DNA from: an uncultured Prevotella sp.
Lineage (GTDB): Bacteria; Bacteroidota; Bacteroidia; Bacteroidales; Bacteroidaceae
Reading direction: 5' to 3'
Assembly (NCBI GenBank): GCA_946402275.1
Contig: CAMIVY010000020.1
Location: 1 to 57,878 of the forward strand
DNA length: 57,878 nucleotides
Made by a program: the position numbers and the translations under genes. This document shows, piece by piece, positions 43,889 through 53,773 of this stretch; positions within the stretch are counted from its first letter, which is position 1; every line of letters begins with the position of its first letter. The notes below the pieces were generated by a model, which was not told the origin of the DNA, ran no database searches, and saw only the letters and a list, made by a program, of their open reading frames with translations.

Positions 43889-44812
43889 TCATTTTAGGAA
43901 ACTGGTTACGGCTTTCACCACACCCTCAGCATCTAGACCATAGTGATGGAAGATCTCTGCGTTGGTGCCATGAACCACGTTTTCATCAGGAATGCCCAAA
44001 ATACGGACGGGAACAGGATGTTCAGAAATGGTTTCACAGACCATAGCGCCTAGTCCGCCAAACTGAGAATGCTCTTCAACAGTGACGATGCGACCTGTTT
44101 CGCGGGCAGCTTTTAGGATGGCTTCTGTGTCGAAGGGCTTAATCCACGACATGTCTAGTACGCGGGCTGAAATGCCTTGTTCCTTCAACTTCAAGCCAGC
44201 CTGCCAAGCGTGATAGACCGTTTCACCTGTGGCAACAATGGTAACGTCGGTACCATCCAGAATCTGGATAGCCTTGCCGACCTCGAAGTGGAAGTCATCG
44301 TTCGCATAGACATCGGGCACGGCAGCACGACCAACACGAACATAGCAGGGCTTGTCGTAGTTGACCAGGAACTTCACCAACTTCTTCGTCACGCGCCAGT
44401 CGCTTGGCAGACATACCGTCATGCCAGGGAATGTGCGCAGCACGGCAATGTCGTGCAGCGAGTGATGGGTAGCGCCCAGGGCACCGTACGCCACACCGCC
44501 TGAGACGCCAAGAATGGTAACGGGATTCTCTGAATAGGCGAGGTCGACCTTGACCTGTTCGAGCGAACGGGCCACATAGAAGCAGGCCGGTCCGCAGCAG
44601 AACACCTTCTTGCCGCTGTGTGCCAGACCTGCCGAGATGCCTACGGCGTCCTGCTCGGCAATGCCACACTCCACAAACTGTTCGGGCAGCGCATTGGCAT
44701 AGTCACCCAATGTCACCGAACCACGTGCATCGGTGGTTACGGCAATGATATCTTTATCCTCACGCGCCAGCTCCAGCAACGTGTCGGTAAACTGTTTTCT
44801 ACAAGCTATCAT
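43889..44812 (-). CDS. Transketolase, C-terminal subunit
   Basis: 307 residues covering the pyrimidine-binding and C-terminal domains of transketolase (VTTDARGSVTLGDYA, VECGIAEQDAVGISAGLA, then HSGKKVFCCGPACF, and IVTVEEHSQFGGLGAMVCE). The glutamate in CGIAEQDA activates thiamine diphosphate. Together with the gene upstream it makes a split transketolase. Such pairs occur in sugar-specific operons, including the apulose 4-phosphate transketolase (AptA/AptB type). The kinase gene follows after 9 bases. Confidence 0.86.
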   Translation of the reverse strand: MIACRKQFTDTLLELAREDKDIIAVTTDARGSVTLGDYANALPEQFVECGIAEQDAVGISAGLAHSGKKVFCCGPACFYVARSLEQVKVDLAYSENPVTILGVSGGVAYGALGATHHSLHDIAVLRTFPGMTVCLPSDWRVTKKLVKFLVNYDKPCYVRVGRAAVPDVYANDDFHFEVGKAIQILDGTDVTIVATGETVYHAWQAGLKLKEQGISARVLDMSWIKPFDTEAILKAARETGRIVTVEEHSQFGGLGAMVCETISEHPVPVRILGIPDENVVHGTNAEIFHHYGLDAEGVVKAVTSFLK

Positions 44813-44850
44813 AGTCTTAATTTACAATTTGACAATTTATATTTAACCAT

Positions 44851-45684
44851 TTATTGTTCCAAGGCGGCAATGCGCTCACTGATTTCCTTCACGGCGTCCT
44901 TGCACTGTTCTTCGTTGAGTACACCATGATGCCACTTGGCAATGCCTTCCATGAAGCTGACGCCACGACCCTTCGTCGTGTTACTAACCAATAGGTGGGG
45001 CTTCTTGTTATGGTAGTCAATGGCATCAAAGGTCTTCACAATGTCCTCCATTGAGTCGCCATTCATCTCGATAACATCCCAGCCGAAGGCACCCCAACGC
45101 TGTTTGATACTATCAATAGGCATTACATCCTCCGTATTGCCGGAAATTTGAAGATGATTACGGTCAATGATAGCCACCAGGTTATCTAATTGGTATTTGT
45201 TTCCTGCCATAGCAGCTTCATAGATAGAGCCTTCGCCCTGCTCGCCGTCACCCATCATGACATAGGTGCGCCAGTCTTTCTTGTCCATCTTGGCAGCAAT
45301 AGCCATACCGATGCCGATGCTCAATCCGTGGCCTAAGGCACCACTATTCACCTCGATTCCTGGCACTTCAATGGTGGGATGACCGGAAAGAATACTTCCA
45401 AATTTACCTAGCGTATCAAGTACTTCAGGAGCGAGGAATCCTTTAGCTTCCAGCGTCACATACAAAGCCTCTACGCAATGGCCTTTCGAAAGCACGAAAC
45501 GATCACGATCAGCGGCCTTGGGTTCTGCTGGTTTCAGATTCTTCATCACATGGAAATACAATGCCGTCATCACGTTCAGGCACGACAGGTCACCGCCAAT
45601 GTGTCCGGCCTTGGCAGCATACACCACTTCAACAAGGCGCTTACGGTTTTTCTCCGCAAGCAATTCCAATTCTTTTACGTTCAT
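44851..45684 (-). CDS. Transketolase, N-terminal subunit
   Basis: 277 residues, the thiamine-diphosphate-binding half: AGHIGGDLSCLNVMTALYF, LSKGHCVEALY, GALGHGLSIGIGMA and the ThDP/Mg motif GDGEQGEGSIYEAA followed by IIDRNHLQISG. It opens the four-gene set. Upstream (45685-45781) is AT-rich with no convincing promoter match. A complete transketolase of housekeeping type is not in the window. Confidence 0.88.
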   Translation of the reverse strand: MNVKELELLAEKNRKRLVEVVYAAKAGHIGGDLSCLNVMTALYFHVMKNLKPAEPKAADRDRFVLSKGHCVEALYVTLEAKGFLAPEVLDTLGKFGSILSGHPTIEVPGIEVNSGALGHGLSIGIGMAIAAKMDKKDWRTYVMMGDGEQGEGSIYEAAMAGNKYQLDNLVAIIDRNHLQISGNTEDVMPIDSIKQRWGAFGWDVIEMNGDSMEDIVKTFDAIDYHNKKPHLLVSNTTKGRGVSFMEGIAKWHHGVLNEEQCKDAVKEISERIAALEQ

Positions 45685-45781
45685 AGCTTTTTAAGTATAT
45701 ATACTTTATTATAATGATGCATGAATAGAAAAAATGTCATCATTTAAAGGTGGAAAAGCGTCCGATTTCAATTATTCTTCG

Positions 45782-45789
45782 TAAATTTG
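45782..45789 (+). promoter_or_regulatory. -7 promoter element of rnhB
   Basis: TAAATTTG, 32 bases before ATG 45822. Confidence 0.5.
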
Positions 45790-45821
45790 CAACGTAAAAC
45801 AAATAAGAGTCAGGAAGGAAA

Positions 45822-46469
45822 ATGTTAGCAAGTCATTATTACCAAGGAAAGATTGAGGCGGGTTGCGACGAGGCTGGTCGTGGCTGTTTGGCTGGCAGCG
45901 TCTATGCAGCAGCTGTCATTCTGCCTGAAGATTATCAGAATGAGTTGTTGAACGATTCAAAGCAGCTCACAGAGAAACGGCGTTATCAGCTCCGGGATAT
46001 CATTCTGCATGATGCTATAGCGTGGGCAGTGGGTATTGTTACTCCTGCGGAGATAGACAAGATAAATATTCTCAATGCATCCATCCTAGCGATGCACCGT
46101 GCATTGGATCAACTTCAGGTGCGACCAGAAGCGATTATCGTGGATGGTAACCGTTTCAAACCTTATTATTCACCGATTGGTTCTAATCTCTCGCCTCTCA
46201 GCCCTGACCGATCCCCCCTTCCCCATACAACCATTGTAAAGGGTGATGCCAAGTATCTTTCCATTGCGGCAGCCTCCATTCTCGCCAAGACCTATCGTGA
46301 CGATTATATGAATCAGTTGGCAGAGGAATATCCACAGTATGACTGGATTTCCAACAAGGGCTATCCAACCAAGAAGCATCGTGATGCCATCAAACAGTTT
46401 GGTATCACACCTTACCATCGTCGTTCCTATAACCTTGTAGGCGATGGTCAGCTCAGCTTCGATTTCTAA
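45822..46469 (+). CDS. rnhB: Ribonuclease HII
   Basis: 215 residues. RNase HII cuts RNA at ribonucleotides in DNA. Catalytic acids are in [16 protein letters not shown] and in the region [28 protein letters not shown] is the substrate-binding segment. Between FKPYY and [11 protein letters not shown] there is an unusual insert, [18 protein letters not shown] (about 46171-46225), where other members have a few residues; its DNA is pyrimidine-rich. The enzyme should still fold since this is a loop. Confidence 0.93.
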   Translation: MLASHYYQGKIEAGCDEAGRGCLAGSVYAAAVILPEDYQNELLNDSKQLTEKRRYQLRDIILHDAIAWAVGIVTPAEIDKINILNASILAMHRALDQLQVRPEAIIVDGNRFKPYYSPIGSNLSPLSPDRSPLPHTTIVKGDAKYLSIAAASILAKTYRDDYMNQLAEEYPQYDWISNKGYPTKKHRDAIKQFGITPYHRRSYNLVGDGQLSFDF

Positions 46470-46487
46470 ACGTTATATATTCCTAAT

Positions 46488-47429
46488 CTAGTGGTTGTTC
46501 AGGTATTCGCGGAAGTACTGGATGATATGGTCTAGTCCTTCGTCTAACTTCACCTTGGGTTCCCAGTCCAGCTCACGTTTAGCAATGGTGATATCAGGAC
46601 GGCGCATTTTGGGATCGTCGGAGGGTAAGGGGCGGAACACTATCTTGCTCTTGCCTCCAATTTTCTGGATAACCTTCTCAGCCAATTCCAGCATGGTAAA
46701 CTCACCAGGGTTGCCTAAGTTGACAGGACCTGTGAAATCATCGCCTGTAGCCATAACACGCAGCATGCCCTCAATGAGGTCGCTGACATACTGGAAAGAA
46801 CGCGTCTGTTGTCCATCGCCATAGATGGTGATGTCCTCACCACGAAGAGCCTGAACAACAAAGTTGGAAACGACTCGTCCGTCGCTAACAGCCATTCGTG
46901 GTCCATAGGTGTTGAAAATGCGGATGACCTTGATGCGCACATTGTGCAGACGATGATAATCGAAGAAAAGGGTCTCGGCACAGCGTTTTCCTTCATCGTA
47001 ACAAGATCGTAACCCGATGGGGTTAACATTGCCCCAATAGCTCTCAGGTTGTGGGTGTATATTGGGGTCGCCATAAACCTCACTGGTTGACGACTGTAGG
47101 ATCTTAGCCTTTGTACGGCGTGCCAGTCCTAGCATGTGGTAAGCACCGAATACCGAAGTTTTGGTGGTTTGTATAGGGTCGTTCTGATAATATATTGGTG
47201 AGGCAGGACATGCTAGATTATAGATTTCATCAACCTCGGCCCAGTATGGGTTAATTACATCATGCCGTACTAATTCGAAGTTGGGTTTTCCTATGAGGTG
47301 CCACACATTCTCCTTAGAACCACTGTAGAAGTTGTCGAGGCAAATGACGTCGTGTCCATCGTTTACTAGTCTCTCGCAGAGGTGGGAACCTATGAAGCCG
47401 GCTCCACCAGTTACAAGTATTCTTTTCAT
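46488..47429 (-). CDS. UDP-glucuronate decarboxylase (UDP-xylose synthase)
   Basis: 313 residues, an extended short-chain dehydrogenase. NAD binding is by [14 protein letters not shown]; the active site has [10 protein letters not shown] and SCYDEGKR (YxxxK). [17 protein letters not shown] and [10 protein letters not shown] are typical of UXS. It makes UDP-xylose from UDP-glucuronate for envelope polysaccharides. It converges on rnhB with an 18-base gap. An arnA-type C-terminal decarboxylase is excluded by the NAD-dependent UXS features, but other sugar-nucleotide epimerases cannot be fully excluded. Confidence 0.86.
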   Translation of the reverse strand: MKRILVTGGAGFIGSHLCERLVNDGHDVICLDNFYSGSKENVWHLIGKPNFELVRHDVINPYWAEVDEIYNLACPASPIYYQNDPIQTTKTSVFGAYHMLGLARRTKAKILQSSTSEVYGDPNIHPQPESYWGNVNPIGLRSCYDEGKRCAETLFFDYHRLHNVRIKVIRIFNTYGPRMAVSDGRVVSNFVVQALRGEDITIYGDGQQTRSFQYVSDLIEGMLRVMATGDDFTGPVNLGNPGEFTMLELAEKVIQKIGGKSKIVFRPLPSDDPKMRRPDITIAKRELDWEPKVKLDEGLDHIIQYFREYLNNH

Positions 47430-47491
47430 AATGATATTCTTGTAATGATGTTCTGTATAGGTATGAACAAAAATTTAAAAAGCATTAACAC

Positions 47492-49264
47492 TTAAGCCTT
47501 CTTTATAAATACGGTATTTTGGCCGTACATATATTTATAAGTGATGTCTGGAATAATCTGGGTAATAAGTCGCAAACCCATATGTTCATGGCCTTTCGTG
47601 CCTATGTTCTTGTCGGCCATCTTGCCTGCTTTAATCGGATCGAATGGACGTCCAGCATCTTTCAACGTGACAAATACACCCTCATTGTTGATGTGTATGT
47701 GTACATCGAAAGTCTGCTTGACGATGCGTCCTTTCGAATGCTGGGCGATATTGGTCATCAGCTCTTCGCAACAAACGTTTATGTCGAACAGACTTGATGC
47801 AGGAACCTTTGATTCTTTGAGGAAGATATCGATATCGGTCAGTGTGTCATAGACGTCATCAAGACTATAGCTAACGGAGCGGTCAAACGTTAATCCTGTC
47901 GTTGTCTGAGGAATCATAGTCAGAGGTGAGATAGGTGCTTGGTGCATATAGCTCTTGGCATAAGTGTAGCCTAACTGGAAGAGCAATACCAAAACGCAGG
48001 CTCCAACAAATCCCCACCAAAGCTCAACACCCTCTAAGTTGGCAACAAACCAGACTCCCACTACTAGCATGGCGGTCTGCGCTGTGGCTGTGACAACACT
48101 GGCCTTTTCGTGTCCTAATATCTGGTAGGTACTCAATAGAATTTGAGTGATGGAGAAAGGTATCAGCATCAGTGCGAATATACGCAAAACCCGGCTTAAT
48201 TCGAATGATAGCGTACTGCCACTCTCAACACCGAAAAGCATACCTACCACGCCAGGAAGATACATCATGACAATGACTATAGCCACTAGAACGGCGATAA
48301 CTATCAATGCCTGCTTAACGAGTATCTCAAGACCACGCAGGTCTCGTTCTCCCATAAGCACGCCACCGATAGCAAACATCGACTCAATGACGCCATCGAT
48401 GAACACATAGGAGAGTAGCAGCATCTGAAGGCAGACAGACCAAATGAACAAGCCATCGCATCCCAGATAGCGCAGCACGATATTGTTGATAAGCATGATG
48501 GTAACAGCCATCAGAGTGTTGCTTAAGGTGATGGGAGCACCCTCCTTGACATTGGCGAAGAAAATATGGAAGAGACTTTTGCCAGGCCACTTCAGACGGT
48601 AGGAACTTGTAGGCTTACGGAGGTAGCTGAGGAGTACGAGAATGTTAACGGTAAACATGGACAGCGAACCAAGGGCAGCACCCTCTACACCCATGCCTAG
48701 TACAGAGATGGTTAGAATGTCAACAACACCGTTGGTGAGTGCACCAGCCACCACGGCTATCGTCACCATACGCGGACGTCCGTCGGTAGCCACGAAGAGG
48801 CATAGGCCATACGACATCATCTGCAACCACCCGCCTAGGGCATAGGTGTGTATGTAGTTGTAGGCCATATCATTCAGGTGTGGTTCTTCGGATACTAGTT
48901 CTACAATCTGCCTGCTGAACAAGCTGATACCTAGTGAGACGGCTAGTCCTAATGTCATGATAGTCAGAATAGTAGAAGTGAAGGTGCGCGCTGTTTTGTC
49001 CATATCATTGCTACCGATAGCTTGAGCACACAGGGCATTAGCTCCAAAGCAGATTAGAAAAGCTACACAGTTGAGTACTTCCACTAATGGCAGTACCAGA
49101 TTGATGGCGGAAACAGCATCCTGTCCTACTACGTGGCCCACAATCATCGAGTCTGCCGTATGTGCTAGCTGTGATGCAGCAGCAGTCAGTACTGCAGCCG
49201 TCACAAAAGTCTTAAGTGCTTTCGATACAATAAATGAATTTCTTTGTTTGGTATTTGTCTTCAT
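47492..49264 (-). CDS. MATE transporter fused to an RsbW-like ATP-binding domain
   Basis: 590 residues from ATG 49264. Residues about 1-440 are a MATE-family transporter with about 12 helices (AHTADSMIVGHVVGQDAVSA; a second half with EGAPITLSNTLMAV). Residues about 455-590 are soluble and carry a GHKL ATPase fold of the RsbW/SpoIIAB type: N-box INVCCEELMTNIAQHSKG, G1-type DAGRPFDP, and GHEHMGLRLITQI. MATE proteins are normally about 450 residues and have no such domain. There is no break between the halves. A longer start at 49303 overlaps the promoter-like TACCTTCG. The tail suggests regulation of, or by, the transporter via anti-sigma-type signalling; function unknown. Confidence 0.85.
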   Translation of the reverse strand: MKTNTKQRNSFIVSKALKTFVTAAVLTAAASQLAHTADSMIVGHVVGQDAVSAINLVLPLVEVLNCVAFLICFGANALCAQAIGSNDMDKTARTFTSTILTIMTLGLAVSLGISLFSRQIVELVSEEPHLNDMAYNYIHTYALGGWLQMMSYGLCLFVATDGRPRMVTIAVVAGALTNGVVDILTISVLGMGVEGAALGSLSMFTVNILVLLSYLRKPTSSYRLKWPGKSLFHIFFANVKEGAPITLSNTLMAVTIMLINNIVLRYLGCDGLFIWSVCLQMLLLSYVFIDGVIESMFAIGGVLMGERDLRGLEILVKQALIVIAVLVAIVIVMMYLPGVVGMLFGVESGSTLSFELSRVLRIFALMLIPFSITQILLSTYQILGHEKASVVTATAQTAMLVVGVWFVANLEGVELWWGFVGACVLVLLFQLGYTYAKSYMHQAPISPLTMIPQTTTGLTFDRSVSYSLDDVYDTLTDIDIFLKESKVPASSLFDINVCCEELMTNIAQHSKGRIVKQTFDVHIHINNEGVFVTLKDAGRPFDPIKAGKMADKNIGTKGHEHMGLRLITQIIPDITYKYMYGQNTVFIKKA

Positions 49265-49302
49265 GACATGTTTCTTTCTGGTTTGTTTCCCAATTTCGAG
49301 CA

Positions 49303-49310
49303 CGAAGGTA
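49303..49310 (-). promoter_or_regulatory. Possible -7 element of the MATE fusion gene
   Basis: TACCTTCG on the minus strand (one change from TACCTTTG), 38 bases before ATG 49264. Confidence 0.4.
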
Positions 49311-49406
49311 CAAAAAAAATATAATCAAACAGCATGATGTTCCATTTTTTTAGTAATTTTATAATAATCTTTTTGTTACAGTGCCTCTGTGTTCAAAATA
49401 AATTCG

Positions 49407-49414
49407 TACCTTTG
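49407..49414 (+). promoter_or_regulatory. -7 promoter element of gpmI
   Basis: TACCTTTG, 43 bases before ATG 49458. Confidence 0.6.
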
Positions 49415-49457
49415 CAGACACTTTCAAGAATATATATATTAATTAGGTAATAAAACT

Positions 49458-50978
49458 ATGGCAAAGAAAGCACTTTTGATGATTCTCGACGGATGGGGAA
49501 TCGGTAAGCATGGTAAGGGTGATGTTATCTTCAACACGCCGACACCTTATCTTGATTTGTTGACGGCTACTTCGGCTCACTCTCAGCTTCAGGCTTCTGG
49601 TGAGGATGTTGGCTTGCCCGATGGACAGATGGGAAACTCGGAGGTAGGTCACCTCAATATTGGTGCAGGACGCATCGTTTATCAGGACTTGGTAAAGATT
49701 AACCGTGCCTGCAAGGATGGTTCAATCGTAGAAAATCCTCAGGTAAAGGCTGCTTATACCTATGCCAAGGAGAACAATAAGAAACTGCACCTGATGGGAC
49801 TTTGTTCAGATGGTGGTGTTCACTCTAGCTTGGAACATCTTTTCAAACTCATCGAGGTGGGTAAGCATTATGGGCTGAAGAACCAGACTTTTGTTCATTG
49901 CTTCATGGATGGTCGTGATACCGATCCCAAGAGTGGTAAGGGCTTTATAGAGCAGGTTACAAAAGTTTGTGCCGACAACGATGCTGCTATTGCCTCTATC
50001 GTAGGTCGTTTCTACGCGATGGACCGCGATAAGCGTTGGGAACGTGTAAAAGAGGGTTATGACCTCATTGTTAAAGGTACTGGTAAGCAGGCCACCGATA
50101 TGGTGAAAGCTGTTGAGGAGAGCTATGCTGATGGTGTGACTGATGAGTTCATTAAGCCAATCCATAACAGTACTGTGAATGGGTGTATCGAGGAGGGTGA
50201 TGTTGTTATCTTCATCAACTTCCGTAATGACCGTGCCAAGGAATTGACCATAGTGCTGACACAACAGGATATGCCGGAACAAGGCATGAAGACGATTCCT
50301 GGATTGCAATATTACTGTATGACTCCATACGATGCAAGTTTTACAGGTGTCAACATCCTCTTTCCCAAGGAGAATGTAGAGAATACCTTAGGCGAGTACC
50401 TGTCACAACAGGGCAAGAAGCAGTTGCATACTGCTGAGACAGAGAAATATGCTCATGTCACCTTTTTCTTCAATGGTGGACGTGAGGCTCCATACGAGGG
50501 TGAGGATCGTATCCTGATTCCAAGTCCTAAGGTGGCAACCTATGACCTGAAGCCTGAGATGAGTGCCTTCGAGGTGAAGGATAAGTTGGTAGGTGCCATC
50601 AACACGCAGGAGTATGACTTTATTGTGGTTAACTTCGCTAATGGCGATATGGTGGGACACACAGGTGTTTATAATGCTATTGCGAAAGCTGTTTGGGCTG
50701 TTGACAATTGTGTGAAGGAGGTTATTGAGGCCGCTAAGGCCAATGATTACGAGGCTATTATTATTGCAGACCACGGTAATGCTGATAATGCCATCAATCC
50801 AGATGGAACTCCCAATACTGCTCACTCGTTGAATCCCGTTCCTTTCATCTATGTAACCAACAACAATTCGGCTACTGTTAAGGACGGTCGTCTTGCTGAT
50901 GTGGCTCCCTCAATACTGCATATCATGGGACTGGAGCAACCCTCAGATATGACGGGCGAGAACCTGATTCAGGATTAA
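49458..50978 (+). CDS. gpmI: 2,3-bisphosphoglycerate-independent phosphoglycerate mutase
   Basis: 506 residues. Interconverts 3- and 2-phosphoglycerate in glycolysis with two Mn ions. Asp11 (LMILDGWG) and the catalytic Ser61 ([16 protein letters not shown]) are present, with [26 protein letters not shown] and the C-terminal metal site [10 protein letters not shown]. Length is normal. It has its own promoter and a strong terminator. Confidence 0.97.
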   Translation: MAKKALLMILDGWGIGKHGKGDVIFNTPTPYLDLLTATSAHSQLQASGEDVGLPDGQMGNSEVGHLNIGAGRIVYQDLVKINRACKDGSIVENPQVKAAYTYAKENNKKLHLMGLCSDGGVHSSLEHLFKLIEVGKHYGLKNQTFVHCFMDGRDTDPKSGKGFIEQVTKVCADNDAAIASIVGRFYAMDRDKRWERVKEGYDLIVKGTGKQATDMVKAVEESYADGVTDEFIKPIHNSTVNGCIEEGDVVIFINFRNDRAKELTIVLTQQDMPEQGMKTIPGLQYYCMTPYDASFTGVNILFPKENVENTLGEYLSQQGKKQLHTAETEKYAHVTFFFNGGREAPYEGEDRILIPSPKVATYDLKPEMSAFEVKDKLVGAINTQEYDFIVVNFANGDMVGHTGVYNAIAKAVWAVDNCVKEVIEAAKANDYEAIIIADHGNADNAINPDGTPNTAHSLNPVPFIYVTNNNSATVKDGRLADVAPSILHIMGLEQPSDMTGENLIQD

Positions 50979-51000
50979 AGTTCTAAAGATTACTAATGGA

Positions 51001-51035
51001 AAACAGCCTCTGGGATGATTACTCAGAGGCTGTTT
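51001..51035. terminator. Terminator between gpmI and the convergent phosphatase gene
   Basis: AAACAGCCTCTG (51001-51012) and CAGAGGCTGTTT (51024-51035), a perfect 12-bp stem; TCTTTCTTA follows on the plus strand. It covers the last codons and stop of the phosphatase gene. Confidence 0.88.
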
Positions 51036-53040
51036 CTTTCTTATATTGTATCGCCAACATTGTGAGGTCGTCGCTCTGCTCGGCATTGCCCACAAAAGCA
51101 TGAACGGCCTCGTTCATCTTGCTCACTACGGTGGTGGGACGGTGGTTGCCTGTAGCCAGCAGACTCTCGGCAACGCTCAGGATGCGCTGGTCTCCAAACT
51201 GGTCGTGGCTGATATTCTCGGCCTCGTTCAGTCCGTCGGTAAACAGGAAAATGGTGGTATGCTGGTCAATGAGGGTTTCCTGCTCCGTGAACTCCCAGTC
51301 GGGCTGTATGCCGATGGGTAGGTTCGGGTCGCAGGGCAAAGTGCCGACTCTGTGCCCGATGAGCAGGGGGGCGTCATGACCGGCATTGCAGTAGCGCAAC
51401 AGGCCGGTCTGCAGGTCGAGCACACCCACGAACAGCGTGACAAACATGTAGAGGTCGTTGTTCTCAGAAAGCGACTCGTTGAGGGCCTTCACAATGTGGT
51501 GGGGCTTAAGCTCATGGGCTGCGATGTTGCGGAACAGCGAGCGCGTCACTGCCATGAATAGCGAGGCGGGAACACCCTTACCGCTGACGTCGCCGATGCA
51601 GAAGACAAGCTGCTCGTTGTGGATGTAGAAGTCGAATAGGTCACCACCCACTGCCTTGGCAGGCTTCAGTGTTCCGAAGATGTCAATGTCGTCGCGGTTG
51701 GGGTAGGGCGGGAATGTTTTTGGCAGCATCGACATCTGGATGTTGTGCGCTATCTTCAGTTCACTCTCAAAGGACGCTTTCTGTGCCGTCGTGCTCTTGA
51801 GCTCCTCCACATATTTGGTAAGCGAGCGTTCCATCTGCTCGAACGAGTCGCGAAGCATGTGTATCTCGTCGCGGCTTGTCAGCGTGGGCAGTGGTGTAGC
51901 AAAGTTTCCCTTAGCCACCTCGTTGGCTGATTCGGCCAACTGCTTCAGCGGCTTGGTGGATTTCTTGATGGTTCTGCGCCCGAAGAAGTACACGGCCAGC
52001 ATGCCTATCAGGATAATCAGGGTCATGATGCCGCCGAATAAGTAGGCAAAGAATTCAACAAAAATCTCCGGTATCACCAGACCGAGGCACCAGTCTGTGT
52101 ATTTCACAGGCTGGAAGGTCACCAACATGTGCTCGTTGTCGAACATCAGTTCTTCGTCCTCGTCGGAATTGCGGTCCAGCATGCTGCCAACCGCCTCATT
52201 GGGGTCTTCGGTCACGTATTCCTTGATGTTGTGACTGAGCACACGCATCTGGTCGGGGTGTACCAGTAGCGTACCCGTCGTATCGACGATAAAGTAATAG
52301 GCGGCATATTCTGGATCCCAGGTTTCTTTTTTGTCTTGCCTTATTTCGACGTTTACACCTTTTCTGCTGGAACTGTCCTTATTAGACCGATAAAACTGTA
52401 TCTTGTCGTTTAGCCAGTCAAGTGACAGATCGGCACGCAGTATGGCCACCGTGCTGTCACGCTTGTCATGGATAGGCATATAGTACGAAACCAGGGGCCT
52501 CCCTTGGTTGATGCTGTCTATGAACGCCTTGCCCCAGTAGCTCTCATTTCTGCTGAGTGCCTCCCTGAACCAAGCTGCTGTCAGGTAGTCATACTTGCCA
52601 TCGTCCATCATATAAGTCTCGATATTGGTAGTATCCACCCGCACGGCAAAGGGGTAGAACCGACGTCCTTTCTTGGGATAGTAGTTGTCCACAAAGCTGA
52701 TGCCACAGCTGCGCATGTAGGGATTCTTCCTCAGCATGCGCTCAATAAGACCCTGCATCTTCTCGGGATGCTCCAGGTTGTCCTCTATCACGGGAGCGGT
52801 ATTGATGGAGGCTACGTAGAGGTCGGACGTGATACGACGAATCTCCTCATGCTCGCCGCTCACCAGACGGTTACAGATGCCGACTGCGCCCAGATAGATC
52901 AAGACATAACAACCCCAGAACACTAGGGCAGTGGGAATACCCATGAATATCAACATACGGAGCATAATGCGCCATGTGAGCCGCTTGGCAAAGGAGTGCG
53001 GATAGGCGGTTTCTTGTTTTTTCTTGAAGATAGATAACAT
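51019..53040 (-). CDS. SpoIIE/RsbU-type serine phosphatase with periplasmic sensor and HAMP
   Basis: 673 residues from ATG 53040. A membrane helix near residues 25-55 and a second near 330-355 (LFGGIMTLIILIGMLAVYFF) flank a periplasmic Cache-like sensor. A HAMP-type linker (KPLKQLAESANEVAKGNFAT) and a coiled coil come next. The PP2C SpoIIE domain (residues about 430-670) has GGDLFDFYIHNEQLVFCIGD, VSGKGVPASLFMAVTR, YCNAGHDAPLL and LFLFTDGLNEA, so metal-binding aspartates are intact. Such enzymes dephosphorylate anti-anti-sigma (STAS) proteins. No STAS gene is in the window, but an RsbW-like domain lies 1.8 kb away in the MATE fusion. Confidence 0.9.
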   Translation of the reverse strand: MLSIFKKKQETAYPHSFAKRLTWRIMLRMLIFMGIPTALVFWGCYVLIYLGAVGICNRLVSGEHEEIRRITSDLYVASINTAPVIEDNLEHPEKMQGLIERMLRKNPYMRSCGISFVDNYYPKKGRRFYPFAVRVDTTNIETYMMDDGKYDYLTAAWFREALSRNESYWGKAFIDSINQGRPLVSYYMPIHDKRDSTVAILRADLSLDWLNDKIQFYRSNKDSSSRKGVNVEIRQDKKETWDPEYAAYYFIVDTTGTLLVHPDQMRVLSHNIKEYVTEDPNEAVGSMLDRNSDEDEELMFDNEHMLVTFQPVKYTDWCLGLVIPEIFVEFFAYLFGGIMTLIILIGMLAVYFFGRRTIKKSTKPLKQLAESANEVAKGNFATPLPTLTSRDEIHMLRDSFEQMERSLTKYVEELKSTTAQKASFESELKIAHNIQMSMLPKTFPPYPNRDDIDIFGTLKPAKAVGGDLFDFYIHNEQLVFCIGDVSGKGVPASLFMAVTRSLFRNIAAHELKPHHIVKALNESLSENNDLYMFVTLFVGVLDLQTGLLRYCNAGHDAPLLIGHRVGTLPCDPNLPIGIQPDWEFTEQETLIDQHTTIFLFTDGLNEAENISHDQFGDQRILSVAESLLATGNHRPTTVVSKMNEAVHAFVGNAEQSDDLTMLAIQYKKETASE

Positions 53041-53051
53041 AACCTTTATAG

Positions 53052-53091
53052 TTTGCTTGCAAAGATACAATTTTTTTCTTATCTTTGCAAA
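53052..53091. promoter_or_regulatory. Interleaved divergent promoters for the phosphatase gene and ung
   Basis: Minus strand: TTTG (53091-53088), 20 bases, TATCTTTG (53067-53060), reading into the phosphatase gene. Plus strand: TATCTTTG (53080-53087) reading into ung, with TTTG at 53052-53055 (24 bases). The two overlap, so polymerase binding should be mutually exclusive. Confidence 0.65.
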
Positions 53092-53107
53092 CAAAACCGC
53101 AAAGATA

Positions 53108-53773
53108 ATGAATGTAAAGATAGAATCTACGTGGAAAGAACATCTGCAAGCTGAGTTTGATAAGCCTTATTTTGTTGGGTTGACAGATGCTGTCAGACAG
53201 GAGTATGCGACTGGTATGTGCTATCCGCCAGGTGCCTTGATATTCAATGCTTTCAACTTGTGCCCCTTCAATCAGGTGAAGGTGGTTATCATTGGGCAAG
53301 ACCCTTATCACGAATCAGGACAGGCGCACGGGTTGAGTTTCTCCGTACAGGATGATGTTCAGTTTCCGCCTTCTTTACAAAATATTTTCAAGGAGATACG
53401 TGACGATATAGGCACTCCGATTCCTCAGTCTGGCAATCTGACGCGATGGGCTGAACAGGGTGTGTTACTACTCAATGCCACGCTGACGGTAAGGGCTCAT
53501 CAGGCCAATAGTCATTCCTCATTGGGTTGGCAGACTTTTACGGATGCAGCTATCAAAGCGTTAGCTACTCATCGGGAGCATTTGGTTTATATGCTATGGG
53601 GAGGCTATGCCCGTGGAAAGGCATATATGATTGACAAGACCAGGAATCTTGTATTGGAGTCGGTACATCCTTCTCCGCTGAGTGCCAACCGAGGCGGTTG
53701 GTTTGGACAACACCAGTTTTCACGTTGTAATGACTATTTAGTACAAAACGGAATAAAACCTATCGTATGGTAA
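53108..53773 (+). CDS. ung: Uracil-DNA glycosylase (family 1)
   Basis: 221 residues from ATG 53108. Removes uracil from DNA. Motif A is IGQDPYHESGQAHGLSFSV (catalytic Asp), motif B HPSPLSANRG, and LLLNATLTVRAHQANSH lies between. The frame is open upstream to 53024 but that stretch contains the promoter. Its last 7 bases overlap the next gene. Confidence 0.96.
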   Translation: MNVKIESTWKEHLQAEFDKPYFVGLTDAVRQEYATGMCYPPGALIFNAFNLCPFNQVKVVIIGQDPYHESGQAHGLSFSVQDDVQFPPSLQNIFKEIRDDIGTPIPQSGNLTRWAEQGVLLLNATLTVRAHQANSHSSLGWQTFTDAAIKALATHREHLVYMLWGGYARGKAYMIDKTRNLVLESVHPSPLSANRGGWFGQHQFSRCNDYLVQNGIKPIVW

